Positions 1-11,843 of a stretch of DNA of 64,000 nucleotides are shown here, piece after piece (positions within the stretch are counted from its first letter, which is position 1; each line of letters starts with the position of its first letter). The stretch spans positions 186,001 to 250,000 of the forward strand of contig JAPNXP010000005.1 of assembly GCA_028753945.1 (NCBI GenBank). Direction: 5' to 3'. The translations under genes were made by a program, and so were the position numbers. The notes under the pieces were generated by a model that was given only the letters and a program-made list of their open reading frames with translations, searched no databases and was not told the origin of the DNA. The stretch is from Hexactinellida sp. DTS-2022 (lineage: Eukaryota; Porifera; Hexactinellida).

Positions 1-253
1 TGTTCGTACTAACGTGGTTCTACAGTAAATATATCGGCGATTTACTAATAATTCGATAAAAATATATTTTATCCCATGCTGTATTTCATAAATAATATGT
101 TTCACCACTTAGAGGGCTGGTTAGTTTGAATATGGAACTAACACCCCTTATTTAATATATTGTCCATCCCAAATTACATTGTGGTTTCTGACACATCGCA
201 TACTATAAATACAGAAATTATATTTCAGTTAATAAGTTAACTGTTTCCTATAG

Positions 254-1917
254 ATGAGTGGTTTGCTTGTAAATAACATAACTGACAGCAATGCATTGCT
301 TGGACCCAAACAAAACGGAAACCATTTCCTATTTGCACTACCTCCGAATGTAAACTACATTCCTAAAGATGTTGCCATGACTACTAATACACTGCAAAGG
401 TATGTGTTTATTCCACTTATATACTGACACCTAGATTTGTCTTGTTAGACATTAAAAGTGAATTGTAAAATACAGTCAGGTCTGCTTATTGTGAACAATT
501 TGAGTCTGCTTAATATGAAAAACTTTATTATGAACAAGCCCTATGGTCCCAATTTAACAACTTACATAGGGTTTGTATTAAATTAAGTTCGCTTATTATA
601 AAGTCTCTATTATGAACACAATTTTTAATCCCTTGAATGTTCACAAAAGAACCTGACTATAATTGCTAGTTAATTATAAAATAATTACTTTTCTTCAGCT
701 TATCCCCTCAAATTCACCTTATCTCACACGACACATATTTAGCACCTATTTCATTCCAACACAGTCCTAGCCTATTCCAGGTTATACTATCCCAACAGAA
801 TGTGTCGCAATATCCGCCACATTGTGTCGCTATGACACCTGGCCTAATCACGACTCAGATATTCTCTCCTATATCCACTGACAACAATACGAATACTGAT
901 ATACCAACACATTATAACAACACTGTAAGATACCATAGCTGTAGACTCCCGATTTAATCAGGATATAAGGAAATACTTGCTTATAACGAAGTTACATTTA
1001 TACAGTAGAACTCGGTTATAACCAACCTGGGTTAGTACGTACTACTATTTTTAACCAAGTTTATAAAGCAGTTTGTATTTCTATGTAGGTTACACTCTGT
1101 TAGTACGTACTTAGTACGTACACTCGGATATTACTTACTTATTCTATTACCGAGGGGGTACGTTATAACCGAGTTATACTGTATATTCCCCAGAGATGTA
1201 AAGTAATCTATTTTACTCTGCTTATAAAAATCCCTTAGACAACGTTATAACGGGAGTACACTATACATTGCAAATTTCTAAAATATAAATACATGACACA
1301 TCTATTAGGTACACATAGGGTTTAATTCTAAACACATATGAATTCTAAACTCTCCTCATGACTTAATAAAAAATCATTTTAAGAGTACACAATTCAGGTA
1401 CTAGGAATTTAGGCCACACATTTCTAGCCTTGCATTAAACCTTGTATACACCTATGGTACACTATTTGTTCAGGATTAGGAGTGTATTTACAAATGCCTG
1501 TATAATACACTGTACAGAAGTATTACTGTATGTTTCCACTTCCCACTTCCCAATGGAACAATAGTGTGTTCCTTATATAGAGTTGTCCCTAATTAGACTT
1601 GCTTATACAGGAGCAATGAATTTTTATCCTGTATAATATACTCCTTATACCCAGGGTATTATAACCTTATGTCCCCATAGCAGCAATGCACTCAGCTATC
1701 TGCTTGCAGCTCTCCCGAGCCCAGCTGTGAGGTGTCCCTGGAGAGCTTAGTGGAGCGGGCCACTACGCAGGCAGAGGAGTTTGTAGCGGAGCTTAACGAT
1801 ATTGTAGCCAGCAGCAGCTCTATGTGCGAGCAGGGCCCTCTTAACCCACAGGAGGTTTGTGATATGTATGGTACTATAAGCAGTAGAGCCTCGTTAGTAG
1901 GGATAGTTATTAGGAAT

Positions 1918-1980
<63 letters not shown>

Positions 1981-3094
1981 CAGTAGAACCTCGTTAGTAC
2001 GAATTTTAGTTAGTTAGTTAATTAATTACAGAATTTACAGTAGAACCTCGTTAGTACGAACACGGTTAATACGAATTTAGTTAGTTAATTAATTACAGTA
2101 GAACCTCGTTAGTACAAACACGGTTAATACGAATTTCCGGTTAAGACGAACAAACAGTTCTACAAAATCAGGTCCCTACTCCCTACAATGGCTATTCAAT
2201 TAGTATTACTCCGGTTAATACGAACTCCGGATAAAACGAACAAATTTACCGTCTGTTGGTGTTCGTATTAATTAACTAGGTTCTACTGTAGTAGTATAAC
2301 AGGGTTATATTATGCAACGGTTAATACTGTCGCAACTGTTTTTTTCTAACTGACTATTTATTCTAAATGTGTAAGAAATTCCTATTTTATTTTATTATCA
2401 ATCGGTTTATTCTAATTATCGGATTTTTCTTAGTATATTTCCATGCAAATAAATTGGTTGAAAAAAAATGGTTTCGACTGACTGTAAATACAGTATACAG
2501 TAGACTCTCGTTAATAGGAACACCAGGGGACCGTCTTAATATGTTCGTATTATCCGGAATTCGTATTAACCGGAGTCACTTGCATGCATTTGTATAGACT
2601 AGGGGAATTAAACTTGTACTATATCGAAATATCCGTGTTCGTATTACGAGGTTCAACTATTATAGTGAAAATATTCAGTTTTCAAAATAATATGTATAAT
2701 CAAAAACTGCAAAGTTCAATCTATTCTTAACTTTTGGTTAAATTAAGCAAAATTAATTTCGGCTGACATGTGATTAACTAGCCAATAAATCTATTATTCC
2801 ATCCCATAAGGGCATACTAAATTAAGAGCTCATATAACTGGCTACAACTGCAAATATTCAATCAATAGACAGTTTGGCTTTTATAGCATTTAACCTGGCC
2901 TACATATAATATTACTGTCATTCTACAAATTATCCTTTACACTTTAACTCGATACTTCTCTCAATAAGGTAATGGATTTCTATCAAACACTCCCTGATCA
3001 CAAAAAGGTTCGTAAATCTAAGCGGAACAAGTATCGTAAATATAGCTTAGCGACTGAGTTTGAGGTTTTCAAGAAATCACAAGAACTTTGCTAA
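254..3094 (+). CDS. Unrecognised protein, 3' exons (at least three), partial
   Basis: I do not recognise this protein. Three exons join in frame with GT-AG borders: 254-399 (after CCTATAG, donor GTATGT), 1710-1854 (after CTTGCAG, donor GTTTGT) and 2969-3094 (after AATAAG, ending TAA). They give 138 residues: a neutral stretch with Asn-rich start, then an acidic helical stretch (ESLVERATTQAEEFVAELND), then a strongly basic C-terminus (HKKVRKSKRNKYRKYS). The reading frame closes exactly across both junctions, which is the main support. The ATG at 254 directly follows an acceptor-like sequence, so the first exon may be internal and the true start upstream of the window. The two introns carry MITEs of families C, A and E. 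The AAG acceptor of the last exon is weak. Confidence 0.42.
473..658. mobile_element. Family C MITE
   Basis: Starts CAGTCAGGTCTGCTTATT after TA and ends ACCTGACT before TA. The inside holds diverged copies of the CTTATTATGAAC word in both orientations. It lies in the first intron of the unrecognised gene. Confidence 0.7.
1003..1181. mobile_element. Family A-like MITE, diverged
   Basis: TA-flanked element starting CAGTAGAACTCGGTTATAAC and ending GTTATAACCGAGTTATACTG. The termini are imperfect inverted repeats. It is intermediate between families A and D in its internal word. Confidence 0.6.
1881..2288. mobile_element. Family A MITE with tandemly repeated left end and (TTAG)n
   Basis: The left terminus CAGTAGAACCTCGTTAGTAC occurs four times (about 1881, 1981, 2039 and 2096). 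The copies are separated by TTAG tandem repeats. A single right half follows, ending TAGGTTCTACTG. The TTAG runs look like slippage from the GTTAGT of the terminus. Confidence 0.65.
2335..2482. mobile_element. Family E MITE, degraded
   Basis: Left end resembles AACTGTTTTTTTCTAACT and right end TGGTTTCGACTGACTG, matching the family E termini. The interior is AT-rich with ATTCTAA words. Confidence 0.45.
2498..2659. mobile_element. Family A MITE (variant with GGAACACCAGGGGACC)
   Basis: Begins CAGTAGACTCTCGTTAATAG, contains ACCGGAGTCACTTGCATGCA and ends in a decayed GAGGTTCAACTA. The same variant recurs near 36545, 46936, 49163, 55395 and 56730. Confidence 0.6.
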
Positions 3095-3260
3095 TGCGAT
3101 GAAAAGCCTGTTAATTAATAGCCCTCTTAAGTGCACCATACATCCATACATCTATTTGCTATTGCTATGAGCTATGCTGCTTTATATTGTTTGTATTATT
3201 GTTGCTTTATGAATTTGCATTGTATCTGATCAAGTATGTTACTCATTGCAGGAATTAGTA

Positions 3261-3380
3261 CAGTAGAACCCGGGTATAAGAACATCGTCGGGAACTGCAT
3301 ATAGTGTTCTTATAACCGACATGTTCTTATAACCAGCATAAATTATACAGGGTATATTCCGAATTATTCAGATTCTACTG
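3261..3380. mobile_element. Family B MITE
   Basis: TA-flanked; starts CAGTAGAACCCGGGTATAAG, contains ACATCGTCGGGAACTGCATA and ATAACCGACATG, and ends GATTCTACTG. Confidence 0.65.
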
Positions 3381-3402
3381 TATTTGTATTACGCCATAAG
3401 TA

Positions 3403-3536
3403 CAGTCGAAACCTGTTTATTCTAACTATTAGTAATACAATCTTTTGTAAGAAATTCCAACTTTACTAGTATTTTCCATCGTTTTTTTCTAACTATTTTA
3501 TCTGAAAAGAAATGGTTAGAAAACCCCGTTTCAACT
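3403..3536. mobile_element. Family E MITE
   Basis: Starts CAGTCGAAACCTGTTTATTC after TA and ends in a decayed CCGTTTCAACTA. The interior carries TTTTCTAACTATTT words typical of the family. Confidence 0.65.
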
Positions 3537-3670
3537 ATATACTCCCTACCACTACATTCCTATGGACTATATCGTATCTATCCATTGTTCGTGATACTAC
3601 AGACATAATAGTATATTGTTACAGTTCCGAATAGAGTGTTGGTAACAAAATACGTACATTATAAGTGCTG

Positions 3671-6600
3671 TTACTCGAGAGGTGTTATGAGTGGTGTGAG
3701 GTGGCTCAGTTTAACTTCACCGCGACACACGGGACAATTGCTAAGTTTGAACAGACACTGTGTACACGTGACTGCATGTCCACAGTCCTTAAACACAACA
3801 GCTATATAGTTGTCGTAGTATAGCTTGCATTGCGACCCGATTAGCATCCCGTCTCTCGGTTCACCACTGCTTATAGGGAGTCCCTTTAAGAGGCTGATCC
3901 GTGGCCCGCTTAGCTCAGCCAGGAGACTTGTATAGCTCTCTTTCATGTTCCGTAAGAGATCGTATGTATACACGGCATGTTTGGACTCCTCTGTCCAAGA
4001 GAGACACTGCTTAACGGGCACCTCCCCCTTGATCTGCTCTATGACCTGGTCGGACAGGTAGAACGTGGCTCGCTCCGCCATGGCCCGGAATAGCTCTATG
4101 GACACGTAGGGGGTCACGCCCCCTATCTGCAGTCGCCCCTCCTCTGTTTCCTCTTCCGGACTGTCTCCCTCCCGCAGCTGCACTATGCAGTAGCCCTTGT
4201 TCGTGCGCTGCAGGTTCTCAACCAGACCGATGTGGAAGCTAAATAGACACATATAATGCTGGGGACAGTTCATTATAGGGAATGTTATACCGGTACTAAT
4301 CCTACCATAATATCGGAATTCAAAACCAAGAGTATACCTATAAGTGGATTTTTCGAAGTTCATATATAAAAGACCATCCTTTTGGTATTACAAAATGGTC
4401 AAAAAATCGTGCCTAATTTTCGGGAATTTTGCCTTCCGTATAATTTCAACTGTATTCGAGGCTATGACATTCGAGTTATGGCAAACTATATTCAGACATA
4501 AGATCGTGTGGATAACTGGTTGGTGTACCAATACACAGGTGTGCTATACCTTATACCCTATAGCCTATACCCTATACCCTATACCCTATATACTAACACG
4601 CTAGTTACCTGTATAGCTCCTCTCCCTCGGGGGAGCACACATACACGTACTCGGGTCCTATCCCCATCTCTACCGGGATCAGCTGACTGCCCTCCGTATT
4701 GTCTGACGTCATCAGGAGGTGCAGTCGGTTGTACCACTGCATTCCGTACTCCTTGTTGTCGCTAAGCACAGCCAGCAGACGTAGAATGCAAACCTATAAG
4801 CAGTGTTGTGATAATTATATGAATGTTATATGTAGTATAGTATAACTTCGTTAGTAGGAACACGGTTATATGAATAGTACAATAGACTCGTTAGTAGGAA
4901 CACTACAGTAGAACCTCGTTAGTACTCGTTAGTATTTGAGTCCCCTTCAAAGCCTTTCAATAGAAATGATATTACAGTCGAAACCTGTTTATTCTAACTT
5001 ATCGGGTTATTCTAACTATTAGTGATACAATCTTTTGTAAGAAATTCCATTTTTACTAGTATTTTTCATCGGTTTTTTCTTACTATTTTATCTGAAAAGA
5101 AATGGTTATAAGAAACCGGTTTCAACTGTAGTTAATACGAATTCCGGATAAGGCGAACACATTTTTACTACTGGTGTCCCTACTAACGAAGTTCTACTGT
5201 ATATAACTCGGTATTCCTGACAACCGGTTGTCGCATAGGTATGTAGTTTGCTAACCTGTCTGTTGATGTCTTTGAGAGATTTGTGTTTGTGTGCGAGACA
5301 AGCGCTGAATAGTGTCTCGGTTCCCTCTTTAAGATTTGAGGGTACGAACTGTCCGTAGCCTACCTCTCCTCTGTAGAGACTCAGGGGACCTAGATCAGCC
5401 TGGGCCATGAGGGCACTGATTGAGATCTGCTCCTGGAGAGAGAGGCCGAATGCCCCTCTCAGGTACTTAGTCTTTATCTCCCCGAAGTAAACCTCTCTGT
5501 AAACACAGGTCTTATAGTACAGTGTATGCCGGTTATAAGCACATAGTCGGGAACTGCACTTAATGTTCTTATAACCGACATAAATTATATAGGGTAGATG
5601 GCAACCGTTTTCCAACATAGTGTTCTTATATCCGATATGTTCTTATAACCGGTGTGCTTATATCCGACATCTACTGTACTAGCAATACTTCCTAATGTAA
5701 TTTGTACTAACAAGGTTATTTTGTTAACATCATAATTCACCATAGCGAAGCCGGGTTTTATATTGAAAATATGTTGGCTATTACAGTCAGGTTCTGTTAT
5801 TATGAACATTCTAGGGGGCAAAAATTGTGTTCATAATATAGACACTTTATAATAAGCGAACTCAACTTAATACAAACCCTATGTAAGTTGTTAAATTGGG
5901 ACCATAGGGCTTGTTCGTAATAACATGTTTCATATTAAGCAGACGGAAAACTGTTCACAATAAGCAGACCTGATATTTGCTAATTCTGCTAACTCGCTTG
6001 TATACGGTAGGGAACTAATGCGGATGTTATTTGCTACTTAGAAACAGAATTATTGCAAATTTGCAATTATACAATTTAATACTACAGGAGTCATTCATTC
6101 ATTAGTCATTCAATTATTTTTGAGATGCCGGGTTTTTATACTGTAAGTGTTTTGGCCGATGCATGCATAAGTCCTTAGATTAGCTAGTAATATTCTAATC
6201 ACATTAATTGCATTTATATTTGTCTAGCGAGCAAGGATATTTGTAAATAATAATTTCGTTCATTATATGTAAATTATATGTAAACCCTTAAAATACTTGT
6301 ACTAATCAGATTTGTAAAGATCTTTGTCGATAATCCGTTTAAGATACAGTCAGGTCTATTTTTCGTATGCTTAATATGAAAACTTTTTATTATGAACAAG
6401 CCCTATGGTCCCAAATTAACAACTTACATAGGATTTGTATTAAGTTGAGTTCGCTTATTATAAAGTACTGTATTGCTTCGCTTATTGTTTTCGTGGGCCA
6501 AAATTGTCCTGAATTTTTTTGAAAAATCAAGAAAATAATATTTAGGTCGGTTATAACACTTTACTTACCGAATTTGCCAAAATCATTGGAATTACACTCC

Positions 6601-7415
6601 AGTTATCAACTAATGTGTTTACATTTTATCATACCAATGTCATTTTTATAGACCCGGCGTTATTCGGGGAAATACGGTATCTATTCTGAACACATTTCGC
6701 TGCCTTCATGAAAAGAACCTGGCCGTACTAACAAGAGCTCTATGCTACTGGTACAAATAGCATTTATTATATTTGTATAAATTCAATAGGTACTGCTACT
6801 TCTCAATCTGCAAATTGATAATAAATTTCTAAGTAAAAGTATAATCTATAGACTGTGGTATTAATAATACATTTTTGACTCCAAATTCTTAGTGTTACTA
6901 TAGCAACGACTGACCCCCTGCACTAATTATTTAGGCGCCATATTACCTTCCAGCTGATTTCTATAATTAAATAATTAATAATCTATAATTAAATTACAAA
7001 CTTACTTGGCTCCCGAAGTGAATACCATCTGGGGATGAAGGTAGAACTTAACTCTGAAATAAAATCTGTAAAAATCTTGTGGACTTTTTTTACTCGGTCT
7101 TTTCCCGATTTCTTCAAATATTTTATTTCTCAAATTTAACCAGAGACTTTCCCCCTGTCGCCCTACGTACTGTAGACCGAAAGAATCGGTTTCTTTTATG
7201 CCTTTTGTGGAACAAATTTCTTCAAGAATAATTCTCCCACAAATTTTATGCGGTTTTCTGAGCGTTAGTTCATTTATTTCCTTGTCTGGAAATATAATGT
7301 AGTATGTTTGGAGTTTGTGTTTCAATGTAAAGTTTGTGTTCGTGTTTGTTTCGATTGATTTAAAACAAAATAGATCGTTTTCCGAATACGAACTGTTGTT
7401 CCTCTGTGACATCAA
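3671..7415 (-). CDS. MYLIP: MYLIP/IDOL-like FERM-RING E3 ubiquitin ligase
   Basis: Four exons on the minus strand: 7006-7415, 5256-5496, 4609-4793 and 3671-4337. They join in frame to 500 residues (human MYLIP is about 445). The order matches MYLIP: a FERM N-lobe (FGLQYVGRQGESLWLNLRNK, about residues 80-130), a FERM middle lobe, a FERM C-lobe (about 220-330), and a RING finger at residues 449-483 with CGH, C-x2-C and CPVC. Family members are RING ubiquitin ligases that bind the cytoplasmic tails of lipoprotein receptors and, in vertebrates, myosin regulatory light chain. The RING is unusual: the second metal ligand of the first C-x2-C pair is Tyr452 (codon at 3818-3820), not Cys. The N-terminus is about 30 residues longer than usual. 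A TATA box and a CCAAT box lie just upstream of the start. Other FERM-RING proteins are less likely given the order and lengths. Confidence 0.85.
4906..5199. mobile_element. Family A MITE interrupted by a family E MITE
   Basis: Left half begins CAGTAGAACCTCGTTAGTAC and stops at AGAAATGATATTA. The right half resumes GTTAATACGAATTCCGGATA and ends ACGAAGTTCTACTG. The break holds a complete family E element (4975-5128) between TA dinucleotides. Confidence 0.75.
4975..5128. mobile_element. Family E MITE nested in family A
   Basis: CAGTCGAAACCTGTTTATTC to ACCGGTTTCAACTG, with TA on both sides. It sits at the TA of the family A internal sequence, so family E moved after this A copy had inserted. 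Confidence 0.75.
5520..5676. mobile_element. Family B MITE
   Basis: Starts CAGTGTATGCCGGTTATAAG and ends CCGACATCTACTG, with the internal GTCGGGAACTGCA and GGCAACCGTTTTCCA hallmarks of the family. It lies in the first intron of the MYLIP-like gene. Confidence 0.7.
5784..5973. mobile_element. Family C MITE
   Basis: CAGTCAGGTTCTGTTATTAT to AGCAGACCTGA. It contains the family's CCTATGTAAGTTGTTAAATT block. Confidence 0.65.
6347..6475. mobile_element. Family C MITE, right end lost
   Basis: Left end CAGTCAGGTCTATTTTTCGT and internal ACAAGCCCTATGGTCCCAA match family C. It stops within the GCTTATTATAAAGT block. Confidence 0.5.
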
Positions 7416-7459
7416 AATTAAATTAAATTAATTTAAAAATGAAATTAGGCGTTACACGC

Positions 7460-7468
7460 CCTTTTATA
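7460..7468 (-). promoter_or_regulatory. TATA box of the MYLIP-like gene
   Basis: Reads TATAAAAGG on the minus strand, 45 bp upstream of the start codon at 7415. A CCAAT sequence lies at 7489-7493, a normal upstream spacing. Confidence 0.6.
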
Positions 7469-7630
7469 CTTTTCAGTTCTCTCCGCGACCAATCAGATTA
7501 TTCCCTTGTTTGTATTACAAATTTTGTTTGTACAATTATTCGATTTGTTTCCCAACTAATAATGTCTCATGTTATATACAAATTTTAATTAAAATAAACA
7601 TTAATTCAATTTAAAATAAACAGACAGCTA

Positions 7631-7636
7631 TTTATT
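7631..7636 (-). terminator. Polyadenylation signal of the Rho-like gene
   Basis: AATAAA on the minus strand, 9 bp past the stop codon. Confidence 0.4.
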
Positions 7637-7644
7637 AATTCCTT

Positions 7645-10327
7645 TTACAAAAAAGTGCATTTTGAAAATTTTGTCTTTCTCTTCTTCTTTCCCTGCAAAT
7701 TCCTTTCCTTTCTGAACTGAAGTCCGGTTTTTATAACTTCGTCAAATACTTCTTTTATTCCTTCCTTTTTAAGCGACGAGCACTCCAGGTATCGCTTAGC
7801 TTTTATTTCCCATTTCAAGTCGAAACCATCCTCTCTAGATTTCATCTTTTCCTTGTGTTTTTTCAGCGTCTCGACTACGCCCCTGTCCTCTCTCAGGTCG
7901 GTCTTGGTGCCCACTACCACGTAGGGAATGTTCTTATCGAAAGAGCTCAGTTCATCGAACCACTATTGACAAATAGCAAATATATAAACACCAACGAATT
8001 ATGTGTCTTCATTTCTAAGTTGTATTATACGTACAATTATTTTATGTATTAAACGTATCTACAGTAGAACTTCGTTAGTAGGAACACCAGGGGACCTTCA
8101 AAATGTGTTCGCCTTATCCGAAATTCGTATTAACCAATATCATTTGTATTGAAAAGGCTTTGAAAGGGACTGAAATAGTGTTCTTATTAACCGTGTTGTA
8201 CTAACTAGGTTCTACTCTAGTTATTTATTATAGGATTAGTAACAAATAGGGTAACCACATTCAGTAAAATTGCAATGAAGCTAATTATATTATGTCTACT
8301 AGTAATATAATACCTAGCAATTTCTTCAAATATGTAATACGCGTATTAACAACTTAGCTTAATTTGCGTAAGAAAATAATATCCAGCATTTTTATTGGAA
8401 TTTAATTAACCATTAATTTGTCGGCTGGCATTATATGAATAGCTGTTATTTGTGATTTGGTAGACAAGTAGCAGTTTGTTAATTAAATTATATAAATTCC
8501 AATTCTCGACGAAATTAAGAGATTACAATTCATTTTAATCTTGAACGGCATATTATTGCATATTTGCATTAATGAGTTCTATTTTTAAACAAATCAGTTT
8601 ATTACTTAATTAATTATTCAGCTCGGATTCCAACTAATAGCCACAACAAAGGTTTGGTGCCTGAATCCAAAGTACATAATACAGCTGTATATTTAATGAA
8701 TTTATTTCTCAAATGAATTTCCTATAATTAGAGAAATTAGCTATTTATTGAGCTCTAACCACATCAGTTCGATACTCAACTTATTTGCTATAATTGCAAA
8801 TTGTCTTAACACCTTATAAGGACACATAAATACGGTTTAATTGGATATTAAGGTGTTTTAATATACGAATATCAGACTTTATATGTATGAAAGTTAAAAT
8901 CACCACTGGTATATCGTTTGATCTAATTCCTAAAATTTCGAACTGTATAATGAATCGTTTTTATTGCTAACCAACTATTCAATTGTTATTATATGGCAAC
9001 GGAAATATACTGTAGGAATTCAATTATAGAATAAATAATAATCTAATTATCCCATTAACATATACCATTATCATATTATAATATAATTATTCCATTAGCA
9101 TATTATATACAGGTTTACTTATGTCACTGATTATATTATAAGTGATATTCTTTAAACTAAATATTCACGCTTTTTACCATTTTGTAATATAAAACGATGT
9201 TCTGTCACACATTGGTTAACCCCCCTTGGAAGCGTTACATAACGTTTTCTAAAGTTTTCTAATAATAATTTATAATAACTTTTTCTGTTACACATTGGTT
9301 GCATAATTATCGCTTGAACGGTCCCAATTTATGATCCCATATAATTACAACAACCTATAATTCCCATATAACTATACTTAGTATCCTATAATTCCCTTAT
9401 ACAGTGGAATTGCTTTATTAGCAACTAGCATTTTGCATGAAATTTGGTTGCTAATAGGCGTAGTTGCTATTAGAGGAACAGAAATAACATTAAAAGCTCG
9501 TTTGGGGACTTAAAATAGGTTGCTAATAAAGCAATTCCCATATAATTACACTATCCTATAATATTGCCCTTATAGTTACACTATGGTATAATAAGACTCA
9601 CTTTATCCTTTACATTCGAGTACGAGGTGGGGTTAACCACCGAATAGCAAATCAAGAATACGTCCACATCCTTGTAGAGGTGTTTTCTAAGTTTCTCATA
9701 AGATATCTGTCCGGCTGTATCCACTAAACCGAGTTTAACTATTCTTGCTTGTTTTTGGACAGTCATCGAGAAGTTCTCCATTTCAGTTGGGAGGTAGTCT
9801 CCGATGAAATTATTTGTTGTGTAAGAGTAGAGTAAACACGTCTTTCCGACGTCACTGCAGAGTAAACACGTAAACAACTTGTTTATAGTTATATAAAACA
9901 ACAAATATAGTAGAACTTCGTTAATACGAATTTCCGGATAATACGAACAAACAGTTCCACAAAATCAGGTCCCTACAATAGGTATTCAATGGGTATTACT
10001 CCAGTTAATACGAACTCCGGATAAAGCGAACAAATTTGTACCGTCCGTTGACTTGGTGTTCCTACTAACGAGGTTCTACTGTACTTATATAAAAACAAAG
10101 GCAAATATATTCATTTTGGAAGAAATAACTAAATATTTATTAGCCCAATGTAAGATTTATTTCAAATATTTAACATATTCGTCCATAATTCCAAATGTAA
10201 GATATTTATTTTCTGTATATTTAACACATTCGTTCGATATTTTAACGAAAAACAAATCAATTTTTATTTACAATTGAATAACTCACCCATCTCCAACCAC
10301 AGCGCATTTGATATGTGCAATATCCAT
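7645..10327 (-). CDS. Divergent Rho-family small GTPase
   Basis: Three exons: 10287-10327, 9602-9854 and 7645-7962, joined in frame to 203 residues. The G1 loop is GDGDVGKT (12-19), switch I has Thr37 in LPTEMENFS, G3 is DTAGQ (59-63), G4 is TKTD (117-120) and G5 is ECSSL. The chain has the Rho-type insert (about 122-145) and ends in a basic stretch plus CTFL, a geranylgeranylation-type CAAX box. Rho proteins are membrane-anchored switches for actin and myosin. Unusual features: Asp15 replaces the usual Ala in G1, Val58 replaces the Trp of WDTAG, and switch I departs from the usual PTVFDNY. I cannot assign it to Rho, Rac or Cdc42. The second intron (7963-9601) is mostly AT-rich sequence plus family A and J elements. 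Confidence 0.87.
8062..8217. mobile_element. Family A MITE
   Basis: CAGTAGAACTTCGTTAGTAG to AACTAGGTTCTACT, with internal GGGGACCTTCAAAATGTGTT. It lies in the last intron of the Rho-like gene. Confidence 0.65.
9402..9539. mobile_element. Family J MITE
   Basis: TA-flanked left end CAGTGGAATTGCTTTATTAG; right end GCTAATAAAGCAATTCC is its inverted repeat. GCTAATA-type words recur inside. Confidence 0.65.
9909..10081. mobile_element. Family A MITE
   Basis: TAGTAGAACTTCGTTAATAC to CTAACGAGGTTCTACTG, with the ACAGTTCCACAAAATCAGGT core. It lies in the first intron of the Rho-like gene. Confidence 0.65.
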
Positions 10328-10410
10328 TTCAGTTATTTCAGTTAATCAGTTAATAAGTGTAGTATGCAGATTAATAAGCAGAGAGTATTAATGTATTCCA
10401 ATCTATTCTC

Positions 10411-10419
10411 CTATTTATA
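10411..10419 (-). promoter_or_regulatory. TATA box of the Rho-like gene
   Basis: TATAAATAG on the minus strand, 84 bp upstream of the ATG. Confidence 0.45.
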
Positions 10420-10502
10420 TGCAACTAGTATACACTGCTTTATAGATCAGCTGTTCCAAACTCTAGTTAATAGAAAGCTTGAGTTGTTAAACTTTCTCCT
10501 TT

Positions 10503-10656
10503 CAGTAGAACCTCGTTAGTACGAAATCCGGTTATTGCGAACACTATTCAGTCCCCTTCAAAGTCTATCAATACAATTGATATTGGTTAATACAAATTCA
10601 AGATAAGGTGAACAAATTTTTCGGTCCCCTGGTGTTCGTACTAACGAGGTCTACTG
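10503..10656. mobile_element. Family A MITE
   Basis: CAGTAGAACCTCGTTAGTAC to TAACGAGGTCTACTG, one of the better preserved short copies. Confidence 0.7.
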
Positions 10657-11696
10657 TATTATAGGTTAATATATAACCGGTATGTATTAATCATGCTCTA
10701 TTGCAATAATTCTTATTTGTAATTCAGGATTGTCAGCTTGGAAATAGTATTTTTGTATTTTGTCTGATTTAATTATTTAGCTACAAACATGAATTACCTG
10801 ACTTGACCTACGAAATGACCCCTATTCCTTACCAGATTTTATTGTGGTTATTTCATCTACAACCCAACTCATTAAATATAGGTTTGCTTGCTTACTCAGA
10901 ATAACTGCTTAGGGAGTATTTGCATATAAATATAATCGTGATTTGTTCCAAAATACATAATCATATCAGGACCAGCTGAAGCGGTCAAGCCAATAGCCTG
11001 ACCATTCTTACGTCACTAGTTAGGCGGTCATTTAATGGCCTGATAATATCCATTTCGTTATATCCGACTTGTTATAACGGGAGTTCACTGTATTATATAG
11101 GATTTGTGGTCCTTTTGGAGTTTGATTTTTGTAAAATTTGGAATCTTCTCCTATACCGTAACATTTATTTGTGATTTAGGCGCATGAAAATTGGATCAGA
11201 CCAGAATTAGGAGCGTATTTAGAAATGCCTGTATAATACACTGGTTATATGGTTAGTTTTAATGAATATTTAGGCGGCACTATGTAATATCCTCAAATGG
11301 CGCTTATTATTCAAATAAACTATTTAGCGCTTAATTATTGTAGTATTATTTAACTGCAATCAAATCAGGCGCGTAAATTTAGAATTTCATCTTTTAGGCG
11401 CGCGTAAATTTGAATCACCCTACGTGCAATACTAACTTACTTAAGCGGGCGTATTTCTAACCTGTATGCACTTAATTTGCTTATACTTGTTTATTAATTA
11501 ATTAGATAAATAGGGCATCATATCATATCAAATTATATTGGTAATATTATTCCAGACATTACAATATTAGCTTACTAACACAATCTGTCCATTTGTGATA
11601 AGTAAACTGATTTAGTTTACCCCTGGCAATATATATTAACCCAATTATTGTGTCAATCTGATTTAAATATTCTCACACCTTTTGTTGACAATAATA

Positions 11697-11843
11697 CAGT
11701 GAACTCCCGTTATACCCAATAACGAAATGGATATTTTCCCCAGAGCACTAAATGCATTAATAATTATCCGCTTATAACTAATATCCGGATATAACGAAGG
11801 AATTTACAGGTCCCAAGCACTTCGTTATACCTGTAATTCACTG
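11697..11843. mobile_element. Family D MITE
   Basis: CAGTGAACTCCCGTTATACC to the decayed right end CTGTAATTCACTG, TA on both sides. Internal CGCTTATAACTAATATCCGG repeats the family word. Confidence 0.7.

Larger units (their letters stand above)
3095..3670. other. Intergenic spacer between convergent genes
   Basis: No coding potential seen. It is mostly occupied by a family B element (3261-3380) and a family E element (3403-3536). The flanking genes converge here. Confidence 0.5.
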
